A stretch of 64,000 nucleotides of DNA, taken from NCBI RefSeq assembly GCF_029223585.1, contig NZ_CP119424.1, positions 1,612,001 through 1,676,000 on the forward strand, in the 5' to 3' direction. The first letter of the stretch is position 1. Every line of letters begins with the position of its first letter. The DNA is from Photobacterium sp. DA100. GTDB lineage: Bacteria; Pseudomonadota; Gammaproteobacteria; Enterobacterales; Vibrionaceae. The notes under the pieces are model-generated. The model did no database searches and was not told where the DNA came from. It saw only the letters and a program-made list of their open reading frames with translations. A program made the position numbers and the translations under genes. Positions 34,488 to 42,805 of this stretch are shown here, piece after piece.

Positions 34488-35713
34488 ACACCCTCCTTAG
34501 TGTTTCTCTCACTGCCGAAGCAAGCTATCATTCGTTTCCCTTGATTAATCAGTGCCAGATCAGAACCCGGCAAACCCAGCAATGACACCCCGTATGGCTT
34601 GCTATCCAACATCCCCAATGGCAAGTGCAATTGAGGCAAGCCACATAATCCTGCTATCGCGGTAAAACCCAATAAGGTTTGGCGGTAAGTCACCAAGCTT
34701 TCCGGGCTCGCATTACGCAGCGGAGGTAGGCCAGGTGTCGTCGGGATCAACAACCAACCACCTACCCGCTTTAGCTCCTCCAAAAAGCGCTGCTTGAACA
34801 CTAAGGCTTGCTCTAGCGCTTCACTGTATTGCTGGTCGGTAATGGCAAACGCCATCTCAACCCGTTCGGCAATGCTGTCACCCAGTGTGTTTTTATGAGA
34901 CATCAACCAGTCGTTGTGCTCATCGATGAGGCTGCGGCCTTGGATCAGTCGAAACCACTCAGCCAGCTGACCGGTTGTCACGTAGCATTTCTCTAGCATG
35001 CTGGCGTAACATTGATCGCGGTCCCCGTCTTCGAGCTTGTCTAATATCGACTGGATCTCGTCTGCCACAGGCTGATCAACAAGATCAAACAAGCCGCGGT
35101 CTATCGCTATGCTAAATACTGTTTTTTCATCAATGGCATCCGGACTTTCCAGATCCGGAAGCAAGGTGTGGGCGACTTTATCCAGCACAGAAATGTCACG
35201 AGCGAGTATCCCTGCGGTGTCAAAACAGGTCGCTAGAGCAAAGGCATGATCCAATGACAACGCGCCGTGGGTCGGGCGCAACCCGAATAATCCGCAGTAA
35301 CTTGCTGGTACCCTGATAGAGCCACCGGTGTCAGTCCCCAGGGCAAAATGGGCATCACCTCGGGCAACAGCAACCGCCGAGCCGCTGGATGAGCCTCCCG
35401 GCAAACACTGTGGGGCTACTGGATTAACAGGGGTGCCATAATGGGTATTTTGGCCATTGAGGCTGTAGGCCAGTTCATCGGTCTGTACCCTTCCGACACA
35501 TTTCGCCCCGCTAGCCAACAAGCTCAAAATCAGCGGCGATGTTTGCTTGGAAGGTTGATGGGTTGCCAGCCAAGCTGGGTTTCCCGCCCCGGTGATATAC
35601 CCTTCAACATCAAACAAGTCTTTGAAAACAAACTCGCAGCCCTGCAACACCCCATGGGAAGCAAGCGGTGGTAAAACACTTGGTCCTTGGCTGCAATAAA
35701 CGCTTTGATCCAT
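34469..35713 (-). CDS. Amidase-signature enzyme (HpxY/AtzF-like)
   Basis: A 414-residue amidase with the Ser-cisSer-Lys triad: FVFKDLFD (Lys), PGGSSSGSAVAVA (cis-Ser) and TDTGGSIRVPAS (nucleophile Ser). It is shorter than GatA. The ATG at 35713 has GGAGG upstream. Klebsiella carries an amidase (HpxY) next to HpxW, with a GatC-like partner HpxX. Here no HpxX or HpxZ gene is present, so this amidase may act alone, possibly on oxalurate, ureidoglycolate-type or hydantoin-derived ureido acids. It is the first enzyme gene after the ABC transporter and overlaps hpxW by about 19 bases. Confidence 0.78.
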   Translation of the reverse strand: MDQSVYCSQGPSVLPPLASHGVLQGCEFVFKDLFDVEGYITGAGNPAWLATHQPSKQTSPLILSLLASGAKCVGRVQTDELAYSLNGQNTHYGTPVNPVAPQCLPGGSSSGSAVAVARGDAHFALGTDTGGSIRVPASYCGLFGLRPTHGALSLDHAFALATCFDTAGILARDISVLDKVAHTLLPDLESPDAIDEKTVFSIAIDRGLFDLVDQPVADEIQSILDKLEDGDRDQCYASMLEKCYVTTGQLAEWFRLIQGRSLIDEHNDWLMSHKNTLGDSIAERVEMAFAITDQQYSEALEQALVFKQRFLEELKRVGGWLLIPTTPGLPPLRNASPESLVTYRQTLLGFTAIAGLCGLPQLHLPLGMLDSKPYGVSLLGLPGSDLALINQGKRMIACFGSERNTKEGVWVSKE

Positions 35714-35721
35714 CACGCCTC

Positions 35722-36450
35722 CTACAACACTGACGATAAGAACTGCTGCAGTTCAGGCGTTTGAGGGTTGGCAAATACTGCTTCACTCTCGCCGGTTTCC
35801 CATACCTTGCCCTGGTGCATAAACACCACCCTGTCACCGACATCTCGGGCGAAATTCATCTCGTGGGTCACAAGAACCAAGGTCATGCCATCCTTGGCCA
35901 GATCTTCGAGTACCTTGAGCACTTCACCGACTAACTCAGGGTCGAGCGCAGAGGTAATTTCATCGCAAAGCAATACACTCGGTGCCATGGCCAGCGAGCG
36001 GGCAATCGCCACCCGCTGCTGCTGGCCACCAGACATACTGGTCGGGTACTGGTCAAACTTCTCAGCCATGCCGACCTTCTCCAGCATCGCCATGGCTAAC
36101 TCACGGCACTCTTCAGGGCTTTTACCTAATACCAACTTGGGTGCCAGCATCACGTTCTCGCCTGCCGTCATGTGCGGAAACAGGTTGAACCCCTGGAAGA
36201 TCATGCCAACTTTGCGGCTTAGCTGACGTAGTTGGTATTCGTCGTCAGTCACTGCCTGGTTGGCAACAACAATCGCCCCTTCCTGATAATTCTCAAGACC
36301 ATTGATACAGCGCAGCAGCGTGCTCTTGCCTGAGCCCGATTTACCGATGATGGATACCACTTCACCGGCCTTTACCTTGAGATCTACGCCTTTAAGGACA
36401 TGGTTCTCACCATAGAATTTATGTACTTGATCGATACTAACCAGCGACAT
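35722..36450 (-). CDS. ABC transporter ATPase, polar amino acid (GlnQ) type
   Basis: A 242-residue ATPase. The Walker A motif is GKSGSGKST, the signature is MSGGQQQRVAIAR, Walker B is VLLCDEITSALD, and the H-loop is VTHEM. It powers the adjacent two permeases and binding protein. The ATG at 36450 lies inside the end of the permease gene (14-base overlap). Substrate is not readable from sequence; allantoate, a ureido acid or another purine product is suggested by the operon. Confidence 0.87.
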   Translation of the reverse strand: MSLVSIDQVHKFYGENHVLKGVDLKVKAGEVVSIIGKSGSGKSTLLRCINGLENYQEGAIVVANQAVTDDEYQLRQLSRKVGMIFQGFNLFPHMTAGENVMLAPKLVLGKSPEECRELAMAMLEKVGMAEKFDQYPTSMSGGQQQRVAIARSLAMAPSVLLCDEITSALDPELVGEVLKVLEDLAKDGMTLVLVTHEMNFARDVGDRVVFMHQGKVWETGESEAVFANPQTPELQQFLSSVL

Positions 36451-37087
36451 TGAGCTTCCTTTCTAAATATTTGCTGTAACGGGTAAGTGGGTAACAAATC
36501 GCGAAGTAGAACAGAGCCACTAGGGCAAACACTTTAAATGGCTCGAAAGTCGCGTTGTTAAGCATGGTTCCTGCTTTGGTGAGCTCGACAAACCCGATAA
36601 TCGAAGCCAACGCTGTGTTTTTAACAACCTGAACCGAAAAGCCGACTGTCGGTGCGGTCGCAACACGAATAGATTGCGGCACAATCACATAGCGCATGGT
36701 TTGGAAGTAATTCAACCCCAATGTACGGCTTGCCTCCCATTGCCCCTTAGGCAGGGAATCGATGCAGCCGCGCCAGATTTCACAAAGATAGGCACTGGTA
36801 AATAAGGTCAACGCCAAACTGGCAGCAGTCCATGCCCCCAAATCAATGCCCAACAATGAAAGGCCAAAGAAAGCCAAGAACAGCTGCATTAGAAGAGGGG
36901 TACCTTGGAACACCTCGGTATACACCCGAACCAAGCCCACCAGCAGGACATTCTTGGTCATGCGTAACATCAGCATGATCCCTGCGACCATACCGCCGCC
37001 GATAAAAGCAATAATTGAGAGCAGCACTGTCCATCTTGCTGCAAGCGCCAGGTTGCGGAAGATATCCCAGTCAGTAAATTCAACCAT
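36437..37087 (-). CDS. ABC transporter permease (HisMQ/GlnP type)
   Basis: A 216-residue permease with about five TM segments and the cytoplasmic EAA-like loop EASRTLGLNYFQTMRYVIVPQSIR. The start at ATG 37087 shares one base with the upstream permease stop (TGATG). A partner permease lies immediately upstream, so the transporter is a heterodimer. Confidence 0.86.
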   Translation of the reverse strand: MVEFTDWDIFRNLALAARWTVLLSIIAFIGGGMVAGIMLMLRMTKNVLLVGLVRVYTEVFQGTPLLMQLFLAFFGLSLLGIDLGAWTAASLALTLFTSAYLCEIWRGCIDSLPKGQWEASRTLGLNYFQTMRYVIVPQSIRVATAPTVGFSVQVVKNTALASIIGFVELTKAGTMLNNATFEPFKVFALVALFYFAICYPLTRYSKYLERKLNVAG

Positions 37088-37767
37088 CAAGCTACCCTCC
37101 CCATCACATGGGTCTTAAATAACTTGTTGCTGATTTGCACCAGCGTCCAACGCATGACCAATGCCAGCCCAAGATAAATTGCCGCCGTCACCAAATAAGA
37201 TTCAAAGCTCAAAAAGTTACGTGACTGAATAAAGTTAGCGGTAAAGGTAAGCTCTTCGACTGAAATCTGTGACAGCACGGATGAGCCCAGCATCACGATG
37301 ATGCACTGGCTGATCAGCGCCGGTGAAATCCGGTGGAAGGCTTGCGGCAAGATCACCCGAACAAATACCTGCACAGGTTTTAGCCCAAGGGTTTTAGCCG
37401 CTTCCCACTGCCCTTTTGGAATTGCCTCAATACCGGCCCGCAGGATCTCGGTGCTGTAGGCGCCAAGGTTAACCACCATGGCAATCATCCCGGCTTCCCA
37501 AGCGGATAATTTCATCCCGATAGCCGGTAGACCGAAAAAGATAAAAAAGAGCTGAACAATAAAGGGGGTGTTGCGCACCACTTCGACGTAAGCGCCGACA
37601 ACACGCTTAAGCATCCCTGCGGGGCGGATACGAACCGCCGCCCCGAGGATACCCACACCGACACCCAGCACCGTGGTGACAATGGCTAACTGCACGGTCA
37701 GCCAGATCCCCTGAATCAAATCACCGTAATACGGCGAAAGCCCTGAAAAATCGAGTTGGTAATCCAT
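37087..37767 (-). CDS. ABC transporter permease (HisMQ/GlnP type), second subunit
   Basis: A 226-residue permease with the conserved loop EAAKTLGLKPVQVFVRVILPQAFHR. I chose the ATG at 37767 (MDYQLDFSGL), with GAGG upstream, over a GTG two codons earlier. It is followed by the second permease and the ATPase without gaps and preceded by the binding protein. Confidence 0.86.
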   Translation of the reverse strand: MDYQLDFSGLSPYYGDLIQGIWLTVQLAIVTTVLGVGVGILGAAVRIRPAGMLKRVVGAYVEVVRNTPFIVQLFFIFFGLPAIGMKLSAWEAGMIAMVVNLGAYSTEILRAGIEAIPKGQWEAAKTLGLKPVQVFVRVILPQAFHRISPALISQCIIVMLGSSVLSQISVEELTFTANFIQSRNFLSFESYLVTAAIYLGLALVMRWTLVQISNKLFKTHVMGRVA

Positions 37768-37776
37768 TGCCACCTC

Positions 37777-38562
37777 TTATGATGCTAGATCAGTTGGCAA
37801 TGGCGCTTTAAGCCAGTTCACAGACATATCATTGAGCTTGCCTTCTGTATGGGCTTGCTTGATAAGACCATTAACTTCGCTCAGCAACGCTTCTTGGCCT
37901 TTACGAACGCCGATAAAACATGGCGAGTTCTTGATAGAAAACTTGGTTTCCGGATGGCGCTTAGGGAACTTGGTGGCAATTTCACTGGCAATCACATTGC
38001 CGGTTGCAATCAAATCAACCTGACCCGAGACATAAGCCGAAATGGTGGTGTTGTTATCTTCAAATCGGCGGATAGTGACATCTTTTCCAGCCAAATTGCT
38101 CAACTCAATATCTTCTACCGAGCCACGGGTCACCCCGACCACCAGGCCTGACAAACCTTCTACCGAACTAACTTCAACCCCTTCCTTACCGAACACGCCA
38201 AGGAAGAACGGCGCATAAGCTTCACTGAAATCAATTGCCCGCTGGCGTTCGGCATTTTTACCAAGGCTAGAGATGATCAAATCCACTTTGCGGGTTTGCA
38301 GGTAAGGCACACGGTTGGCACTGGTCACCGGCACCAACTCCAATCGCACCCCCATCGACTTGGCAATATACTCGGCCATATCAATATCGTAGCCTTGCAA
38401 GCTCATATCACGGCTAACAAAACCAAAAGGAGGGAAGTCCTGCGGTACGGCGACTTTCAGCACGCCGCTTTTCTTTATATCTTCGAGTTGTGTTGCACTG
38501 GCAATAATAGAAGTAAAACACAATAACAGGCTGACAACGCCGACTAACGCTTTCTTGAACAT
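37777..38562 (-). CDS. Periplasmic solute-binding protein, amino acid ABC type
   Basis: A 261-residue protein with a Sec signal peptide (MFKKALVGVVSLLLCFTSIIASA). The type II binding fold carries LKVAVPQDFPPFGFV, GYDIDMAEYIAKSMGVRLELVPV and LISSLGKNAERQRAIDFSEAY. It belongs to family 3 (polar amino acids and related small acids). AAAAGGAAATAGCT precedes the ATG. It delivers ligand to the downstream permeases. Confidence 0.87.
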   Translation of the reverse strand: MFKKALVGVVSLLLCFTSIIASATQLEDIKKSGVLKVAVPQDFPPFGFVSRDMSLQGYDIDMAEYIAKSMGVRLELVPVTSANRVPYLQTRKVDLIISSLGKNAERQRAIDFSEAYAPFFLGVFGKEGVEVSSVEGLSGLVVGVTRGSVEDIELSNLAGKDVTIRRFEDNNTTISAYVSGQVDLIATGNVIASEIATKFPKRHPETKFSIKNSPCFIGVRKGQEALLSEVNGLIKQAHTEGKLNDMSVNWLKAPLPTDLAS

Positions 38563-38655
38563 AGCTATTTCCTTTTTACGTTCATTGATACTTAACTTTC
38601 CATTCCAGCCAACAGGTTATTTCTGGAGTAATTTGTAGATATTATTTTCTTATTA

Positions 38656-40113
38656 TCACGCTTCATTCATGCTTACATAATTGCGCTTTTTTACATTCAA
38701 CTGCCACTCGTAGCTCATCAAGAACCAATAGCTAACAGCACCTAAAATACCGCCAATAAAGAGTGAGAAATTCGCCAATTCAACCACAATAAACGAGGAG
38801 AACAGTGCCGCTACCGTTGAAGGAACCAACGCATACACCGCGTGTTTGTTTACTCCACCCTGATACCAATAACGGCTTGTTTTGTCTTCGGTATATAAAG
38901 CAGAAATATCAATTTCTTGTTTTCTGATTTTGAAGTAATCAATAATAATAATGCCGTATAGTGGGCCAATAACTGCAGCCAGAACATCAACCGTATAGTG
39001 AATAACTTCTGGGTTGTTGAACAAATTCCAAGGCGTAATTAATACCGAGCCAACCGCAGCAATAAAACCACCTGTTTTAAAGCTTATTTTCTGTGGTGAA
39101 ACATTAGAGAAGTCAAAGGCCGGGGCAACAAAGTTTGCCACGATATTGATACCTATCGTTGCCAGAATAAAGGTAAAGGCACCGAGAATAATCACCAAGC
39201 CATTATCTAGGCGGTGAACGGTTTCGATTGGGTCAGTAATGATTTCACCAAATACCGGCATAGACGCGGCGACAATAATGACACTGAATAGCGAGAACAG
39301 AACAAAGTTAATCGGCAGACCAAGGAAGTTACCAAACTTCAACGCTTTATAAGAGGTGCAGTAACGAGAGAAGTCACTGAAATTCAAGGTAGGGCCTGCA
39401 AAGTAACCCGCAACCAGTGCTGTTGCGACAGCCATTTGAGTGAATGCGTCCCAACCCGTAAGTGATGACTCACTTAGGTTGAAATCAATGTTCTGCCAGC
39501 CCGCTTTGTAGACCATCCAAACGGTCAGCAACGTCATAGCCAAATAAATAGCTGGGCCCGACCAATCAATCAATTTACGGATTGCACCCATGCCGAACAT
39601 GAAGACCATCGCCTGAGTGATCCACATAAAGACAAAACCAAACCAACCCAATGGCGATAAGCCTAAAAATGAGCCTTCGGTATAACGTCCATATTCCGGT
39701 GCAAAATAAAGGATAAGAACAATAAAGGCACTGGAAGCTAAGAAGGTTTGAATACCATACCAAACCACAGCAATTAACCCGCGAATTACCGCTGGAATAT
39801 TCGCCCCCAGCACGCCAAATGACATTCGGCAAACAACCGGAAATGGAACACCTGCTTTTTGTCCCGGTTTACCCATTAAATTGGCAAAATATTGGACTAT
39901 CGAAATACCTAAAATCAAACAAACAAAAACTTGCCAACTGGCTAGACCCAATGCAAATAAACTGGCTGCAAATACATAGCCACCAACGGAATGAACATCT
40001 GACATCCAAAAAGCAAAAATACTGTACCAACCCCATTTCTGCTCTTTTTCCGGTGCCAGATCATCATTAATCAATCTGGGACTGACTGTAACCCCTTTAA
40101 TTTCCTTATCCAT
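38656..40113 (-). CDS. NCS1-family permease, allantoin/hydantoin/purine-related
   Basis: A 485-residue symporter with about 12 TM helices. The NCS1 pattern is visible: N-terminal NDDLAPEKEQKWGWYSIFAFWMSDVHSVGGYVFAASLFALGL, then GQKAGVPFPVVCRMSFGVLGANIPA, GPTLNFSDFSRYC and PWNLFNNPEVIHY. It groups with Mhp1/PucI-like transporters. The start is ATG 40113 with GGGAG upstream; a frame extension to 40155 would run across an operator. It heads the long minus-strand purine operon and probably imports allantoin. Confidence 0.85.
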   Translation of the reverse strand: MDKEIKGVTVSPRLINDDLAPEKEQKWGWYSIFAFWMSDVHSVGGYVFAASLFALGLASWQVFVCLILGISIVQYFANLMGKPGQKAGVPFPVVCRMSFGVLGANIPAVIRGLIAVVWYGIQTFLASSAFIVLILYFAPEYGRYTEGSFLGLSPLGWFGFVFMWITQAMVFMFGMGAIRKLIDWSGPAIYLAMTLLTVWMVYKAGWQNIDFNLSESSLTGWDAFTQMAVATALVAGYFAGPTLNFSDFSRYCTSYKALKFGNFLGLPINFVLFSLFSVIIVAASMPVFGEIITDPIETVHRLDNGLVIILGAFTFILATIGINIVANFVAPAFDFSNVSPQKISFKTGGFIAAVGSVLITPWNLFNNPEVIHYTVDVLAAVIGPLYGIIIIDYFKIRKQEIDISALYTEDKTSRYWYQGGVNKHAVYALVPSTVAALFSSFIVVELANFSLFIGGILGAVSYWFLMSYEWQLNVKKRNYVSMNEA

Positions 40114-40134
40114 AATAATCTCCCTATCACAATC

Positions 40135-40153
40135 GTATACAATCAATGTATAC
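40135..40153. promoter_or_regulatory. Two GTATAC boxes upstream of the NCS1 permease
   Basis: GTATACAATCA occurs twice as a direct repeat, starting at 40135 and 40148 (13 bases apart). Each matches the palindrome ATTGTATACAAT typical of FadR-subfamily GntR operators. The boxes lie 22-40 bases from the permease start and fit repression by the divergent GntR protein. Confidence 0.6.
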
Positions 40154-40334
40154 AATCATCATGCCAACATTGGAAATCGTTTAAAACAAAGGAACAAAGG
40201 GTCATCATAAGTAAAACCAAGGTATTAGCTGCATCAACATGATGCAAGCTTGCCCCTTATTAGCGCGCTAAAACATTCGTATCGCATTTTCTATTTGTTT
40301 ATTTGCTTTTATTGTGAAAATTAAATTAAGCTAA

Positions 40335-40344
40335 TTGTATACAC
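40335..40344. promoter_or_regulatory. GTATAC box upstream of the GntR gene
   Basis: TTGTATACAC matches the boxes at 40135-40153 and lies about 45-54 bases before the gntR start. It supports autoregulation and argues against translation starting at the TTG at 40335. Confidence 0.5.
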
Positions 40345-40388
40345 TTCAACGTTATATTGTATTTACTGGGTTTTATGGACTGATAACC

Positions 40389-41048
40389 ATGATTCAATAC
40401 GATGCTATTTATCTCAAAATACGTGATGCGATAGTTGCCCAGCAATTAGAGCCAGGCGTTCGCTTGCCGGAAGATAAACTGGCCGAACGATTCAAGGTCA
40501 GCCGAACAGCGATCCGCAAGGTTCTGCAACAGCTGGCAATAGAAAATTTCATTACCATCCAGCCGAATAAAGGGGCAGAAGTCAGGACGCCCTCAGCGAC
40601 TGAGGCGCAAGAGGTCTTTGAAAGCCGCATTTTGGTCGAGACGGGGTTGATCCCGACAATTGCCAGACATTGGCAGCCACACCATGCAGAGGCCTTACGC
40701 AAGGTTATTGAGCAAGAGGACAAAGCCAAAGAAAACAATGATTTTGCCGCCGCTATCAAATATACCGCCTTGTTCCACATTGAATTGGCCAAGGTCGCAA
40801 ATAACGACACTCTAACCCAGTTTGTCGAACAGCTAGCTTTTCGATCCTCATTGATCATTGCCGTATTCGGCACAAGACACAGTGTCGGTTGTGATTGCGG
40901 CAGCCATATAGAATTAATTGCACTGCTAGACAAGGGCGAAGTGCAGGCCGCCACGATATGGATGAAGCACCACCTAGAAGTGATACAAGATAGCCTTCAA
41001 TTCGACAATGACAATAAGCCTGTCGATTTCGAAACCCTTTTTCATTAG
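40389..41048 (+). CDS. GntR-family regulator, FCD subfamily (HpxS-like)
   Basis: A 219-residue regulator. The winged HTH (about 5-70) reads LPEDKLAERFKVSRTAIRKVLQQLA. The FCD effector domain runs from about 80 to 205 and holds His residues (FHIELAKV, HIELIALL) that usually bind a metal. The ATG at 40389 is preferred because an operator overlaps the upstream TTG. It is divergent from the purine operon and is followed at 31 bases by the racemase gene, matching the hpxSAB order of Klebsiella. Confidence 0.83.
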   Translation: MIQYDAIYLKIRDAIVAQQLEPGVRLPEDKLAERFKVSRTAIRKVLQQLAIENFITIQPNKGAEVRTPSATEAQEVFESRILVETGLIPTIARHWQPHHAEALRKVIEQEDKAKENNDFAAAIKYTALFHIELAKVANNDTLTQFVEQLAFRSSLIIAVFGTRHSVGCDCGSHIELIALLDKGEVQAATIWMKHHLEVIQDSLQFDNDNKPVDFETLFH

Positions 41049-41079
41049 ACCCAAATTTTTATTTATTAGGAGCCCACGG

Positions 41080-41835
41080 ATGCGGATCCAGCTTATCAAC
41101 CCCAATACTTGCCAGGGAATGACAGATAAAATCGCCCTATGTGCCGAGCATATTGCCCTGCCAACCACCCAAATTACCGCCTGCTCACCACAGCATGGCC
41201 CCGAGACCATCGAATGTGCCCGAGATGAAGTATTGGCTTCAGCCGGGTTACTGGACGTGATCAAAGAGTGTGAGCAAGAGCCAAACAAGCCAGATGCCTA
41301 TATTGTCGCTTGCTTTGGCGATCCTGCCCTAGATGCAGCCAAAGAGCTCACCGAGTCACCGGTGCTTGGTATTGCGCAGGCTGCCTTTCATACAGCCAGC
41401 CTAGTCGCCCACCAATTTTCTGTTGTCACAACCCTTGCGCGAACTATTCCAACGGCTGAGCATTTATTGCAACGCTATGGCCTAGCGGAACGTTGTTGTG
41501 CTATCCGAGCTATCGAGTTGCCTGTTATGGCCTTGGAGCAAACTGACAATGCGACCTTCCAGCAACTGTTAGCTGCTTGCCGGGAAACCCTTCACTATGA
41601 TGGCGCAGAAGCCATCGTACTCGGCTGCGCGGGTATGTCAGACCTTGTATCAGACTTGCAGAGTGAACTAGGTGTGCCGGTTATCGATGGTGTCACTGCA
41701 GCCGTCAGCCTAGCAGAATCCCTCCATCGGCTATCCTTATCAACATCAAAGGTTGCAACCTATGCCCCGCCACCTGCCAAACCTTTCACGGGTCGCTACC
41801 AGCATTGGTCGGCAGTTGCAGGCAAGGAGGACTAA
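41080..41835 (+). CDS. hpxA: Allantoin racemase (HpxA-like, Asp/Glu/hydantoin racemase family)
   Basis: A 251-residue two-Cys racemase. The catalytic Cys residues are in VACFGDPALDAAKE and VLGCAGMSDL. The N-terminus RIQLINPNTCQGMTDKI is typical of hydantoin/allantoin racemases. It would convert the R and S forms of allantoin so that a stereospecific allantoinase can use both. TTAGGAG stands 8 bases before the ATG at 41080. It is three bases from the allantoinase gene. Hydantoin racemase is the alternative label. Confidence 0.83.
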   Translation: MRIQLINPNTCQGMTDKIALCAEHIALPTTQITACSPQHGPETIECARDEVLASAGLLDVIKECEQEPNKPDAYIVACFGDPALDAAKELTESPVLGIAQAAFHTASLVAHQFSVVTTLARTIPTAEHLLQRYGLAERCCAIRAIELPVMALEQTDNATFQQLLAACRETLHYDGAEAIVLGCAGMSDLVSDLQSELGVPVIDGVTAAVSLAESLHRLSLSTSKVATYAPPPAKPFTGRYQHWSAVAGKED

Positions 41836-41838
41836 CCC

Positions 41839-42792
41839 ATGAACAACGATGATGCACTTTTATCGCAAAATGCTACCCTCAAACCCCGTGATATGGCCGG
41901 ATATGCAGGTAAGCCGCCACACGCGAACTGGCCCAATAATGCTAAACTTGCTGTGCAATTTGTGCTGAATTTCGAGGAAGGTGGGGAGAACTGTATTCTT
42001 CATGGGGACACCCACTCTGAGACATTCTTGTCTGAAATCGCCGGGGCGGAAGCCTACCCTGACCGCCATATGAGCATAGAGTCCCTGTACGAATATGGCT
42101 CTCGCAGCGGGGTGTGGCGCATATTCAACGAGTTCGAAAAGCGCCAGCTCCCACTGACGATTTTCGCCATCACCACCGCGCTTGAACGCAACCCGGCGGT
42201 AACCCAGGCTATTATCGACAATGGCTATGACGTGGTATGCCATGGCCTGAAGTGGATCCACCACCAAAATATGCCGGTTGACGAAGAGCGGGAGCACATG
42301 GCACAGGCACTAACCCGTTTGGAAGATATACTGGGCAAGCCCGTTGTCGGTTGGTATACCGGCCGGGACTCAAAGCATACCCGCCAATTACTCGCAGAGC
42401 ACCCATCTATCCTGTTCGACTCTGACTACTATGGGGATGACTTGCCATTCTGGACAACCCTTGATACCCCAACGGGCCAAAAGCCACACCTGGTGGTGCC
42501 CTATACCCTAGATGTCAACGACATGCGCTTTTCCTCACCTTACGGCTTTAGCCATGGCGAAGAGTTCTACCAGTATTTGAAAGACACATTTGATTGCTTG
42601 TACGAAGAAGGGGAAACCGCACCGAAGATGATGTCGATTGGCATGCATTGCCGGATTTTGGGTAAACCTGGGCGGATTCAGGCGCTCAAAAAGTTCCTCG
42701 ATTACATCAACGGGTTTGACGATATCTGGGTGACCACCCGTAGCGATATCGCCAAACATTGGATAGCCCATCACCCTGCTGATGGAAAGTAA
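41839..42792 (+). CDS. hpxB: Allantoinase, polysaccharide-deacetylase fold (HpxB/PuuE-like)
   Basis: A 317-residue enzyme of the NodB/PuuE family that opens allantoin to allantoate. It begins with PRDMAGYAGKPPHANWPNNAKLAV, then FVLNFEEGGENCILHGD and ESLYEYGSRSGVWRI, all standard for PuuE. The later motifs HGLKWIHH and IGMHCRILGKPGR supply catalytic residues. PuuE-type allantoinases lack the dinuclear metal centre of AllB. AAGGAGG precedes the ATG. It ends the gntR-hpxA-hpxB plus-strand operon and converges on the hydrolase gene 13 bases away. Confidence 0.87.
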   Translation: MNNDDALLSQNATLKPRDMAGYAGKPPHANWPNNAKLAVQFVLNFEEGGENCILHGDTHSETFLSEIAGAEAYPDRHMSIESLYEYGSRSGVWRIFNEFEKRQLPLTIFAITTALERNPAVTQAIIDNGYDVVCHGLKWIHHQNMPVDEEREHMAQALTRLEDILGKPVVGWYTGRDSKHTRQLLAEHPSILFDSDYYGDDLPFWTTLDTPTGQKPHLVVPYTLDVNDMRFSSPYGFSHGEEFYQYLKDTFDCLYEEGETAPKMMSIGMHCRILGKPGRIQALKKFLDYINGFDDIWVTTRSDIAKHWIAHHPADGK

Positions 42793-42805
42793 AGCCAGCT
42801 ATCTC

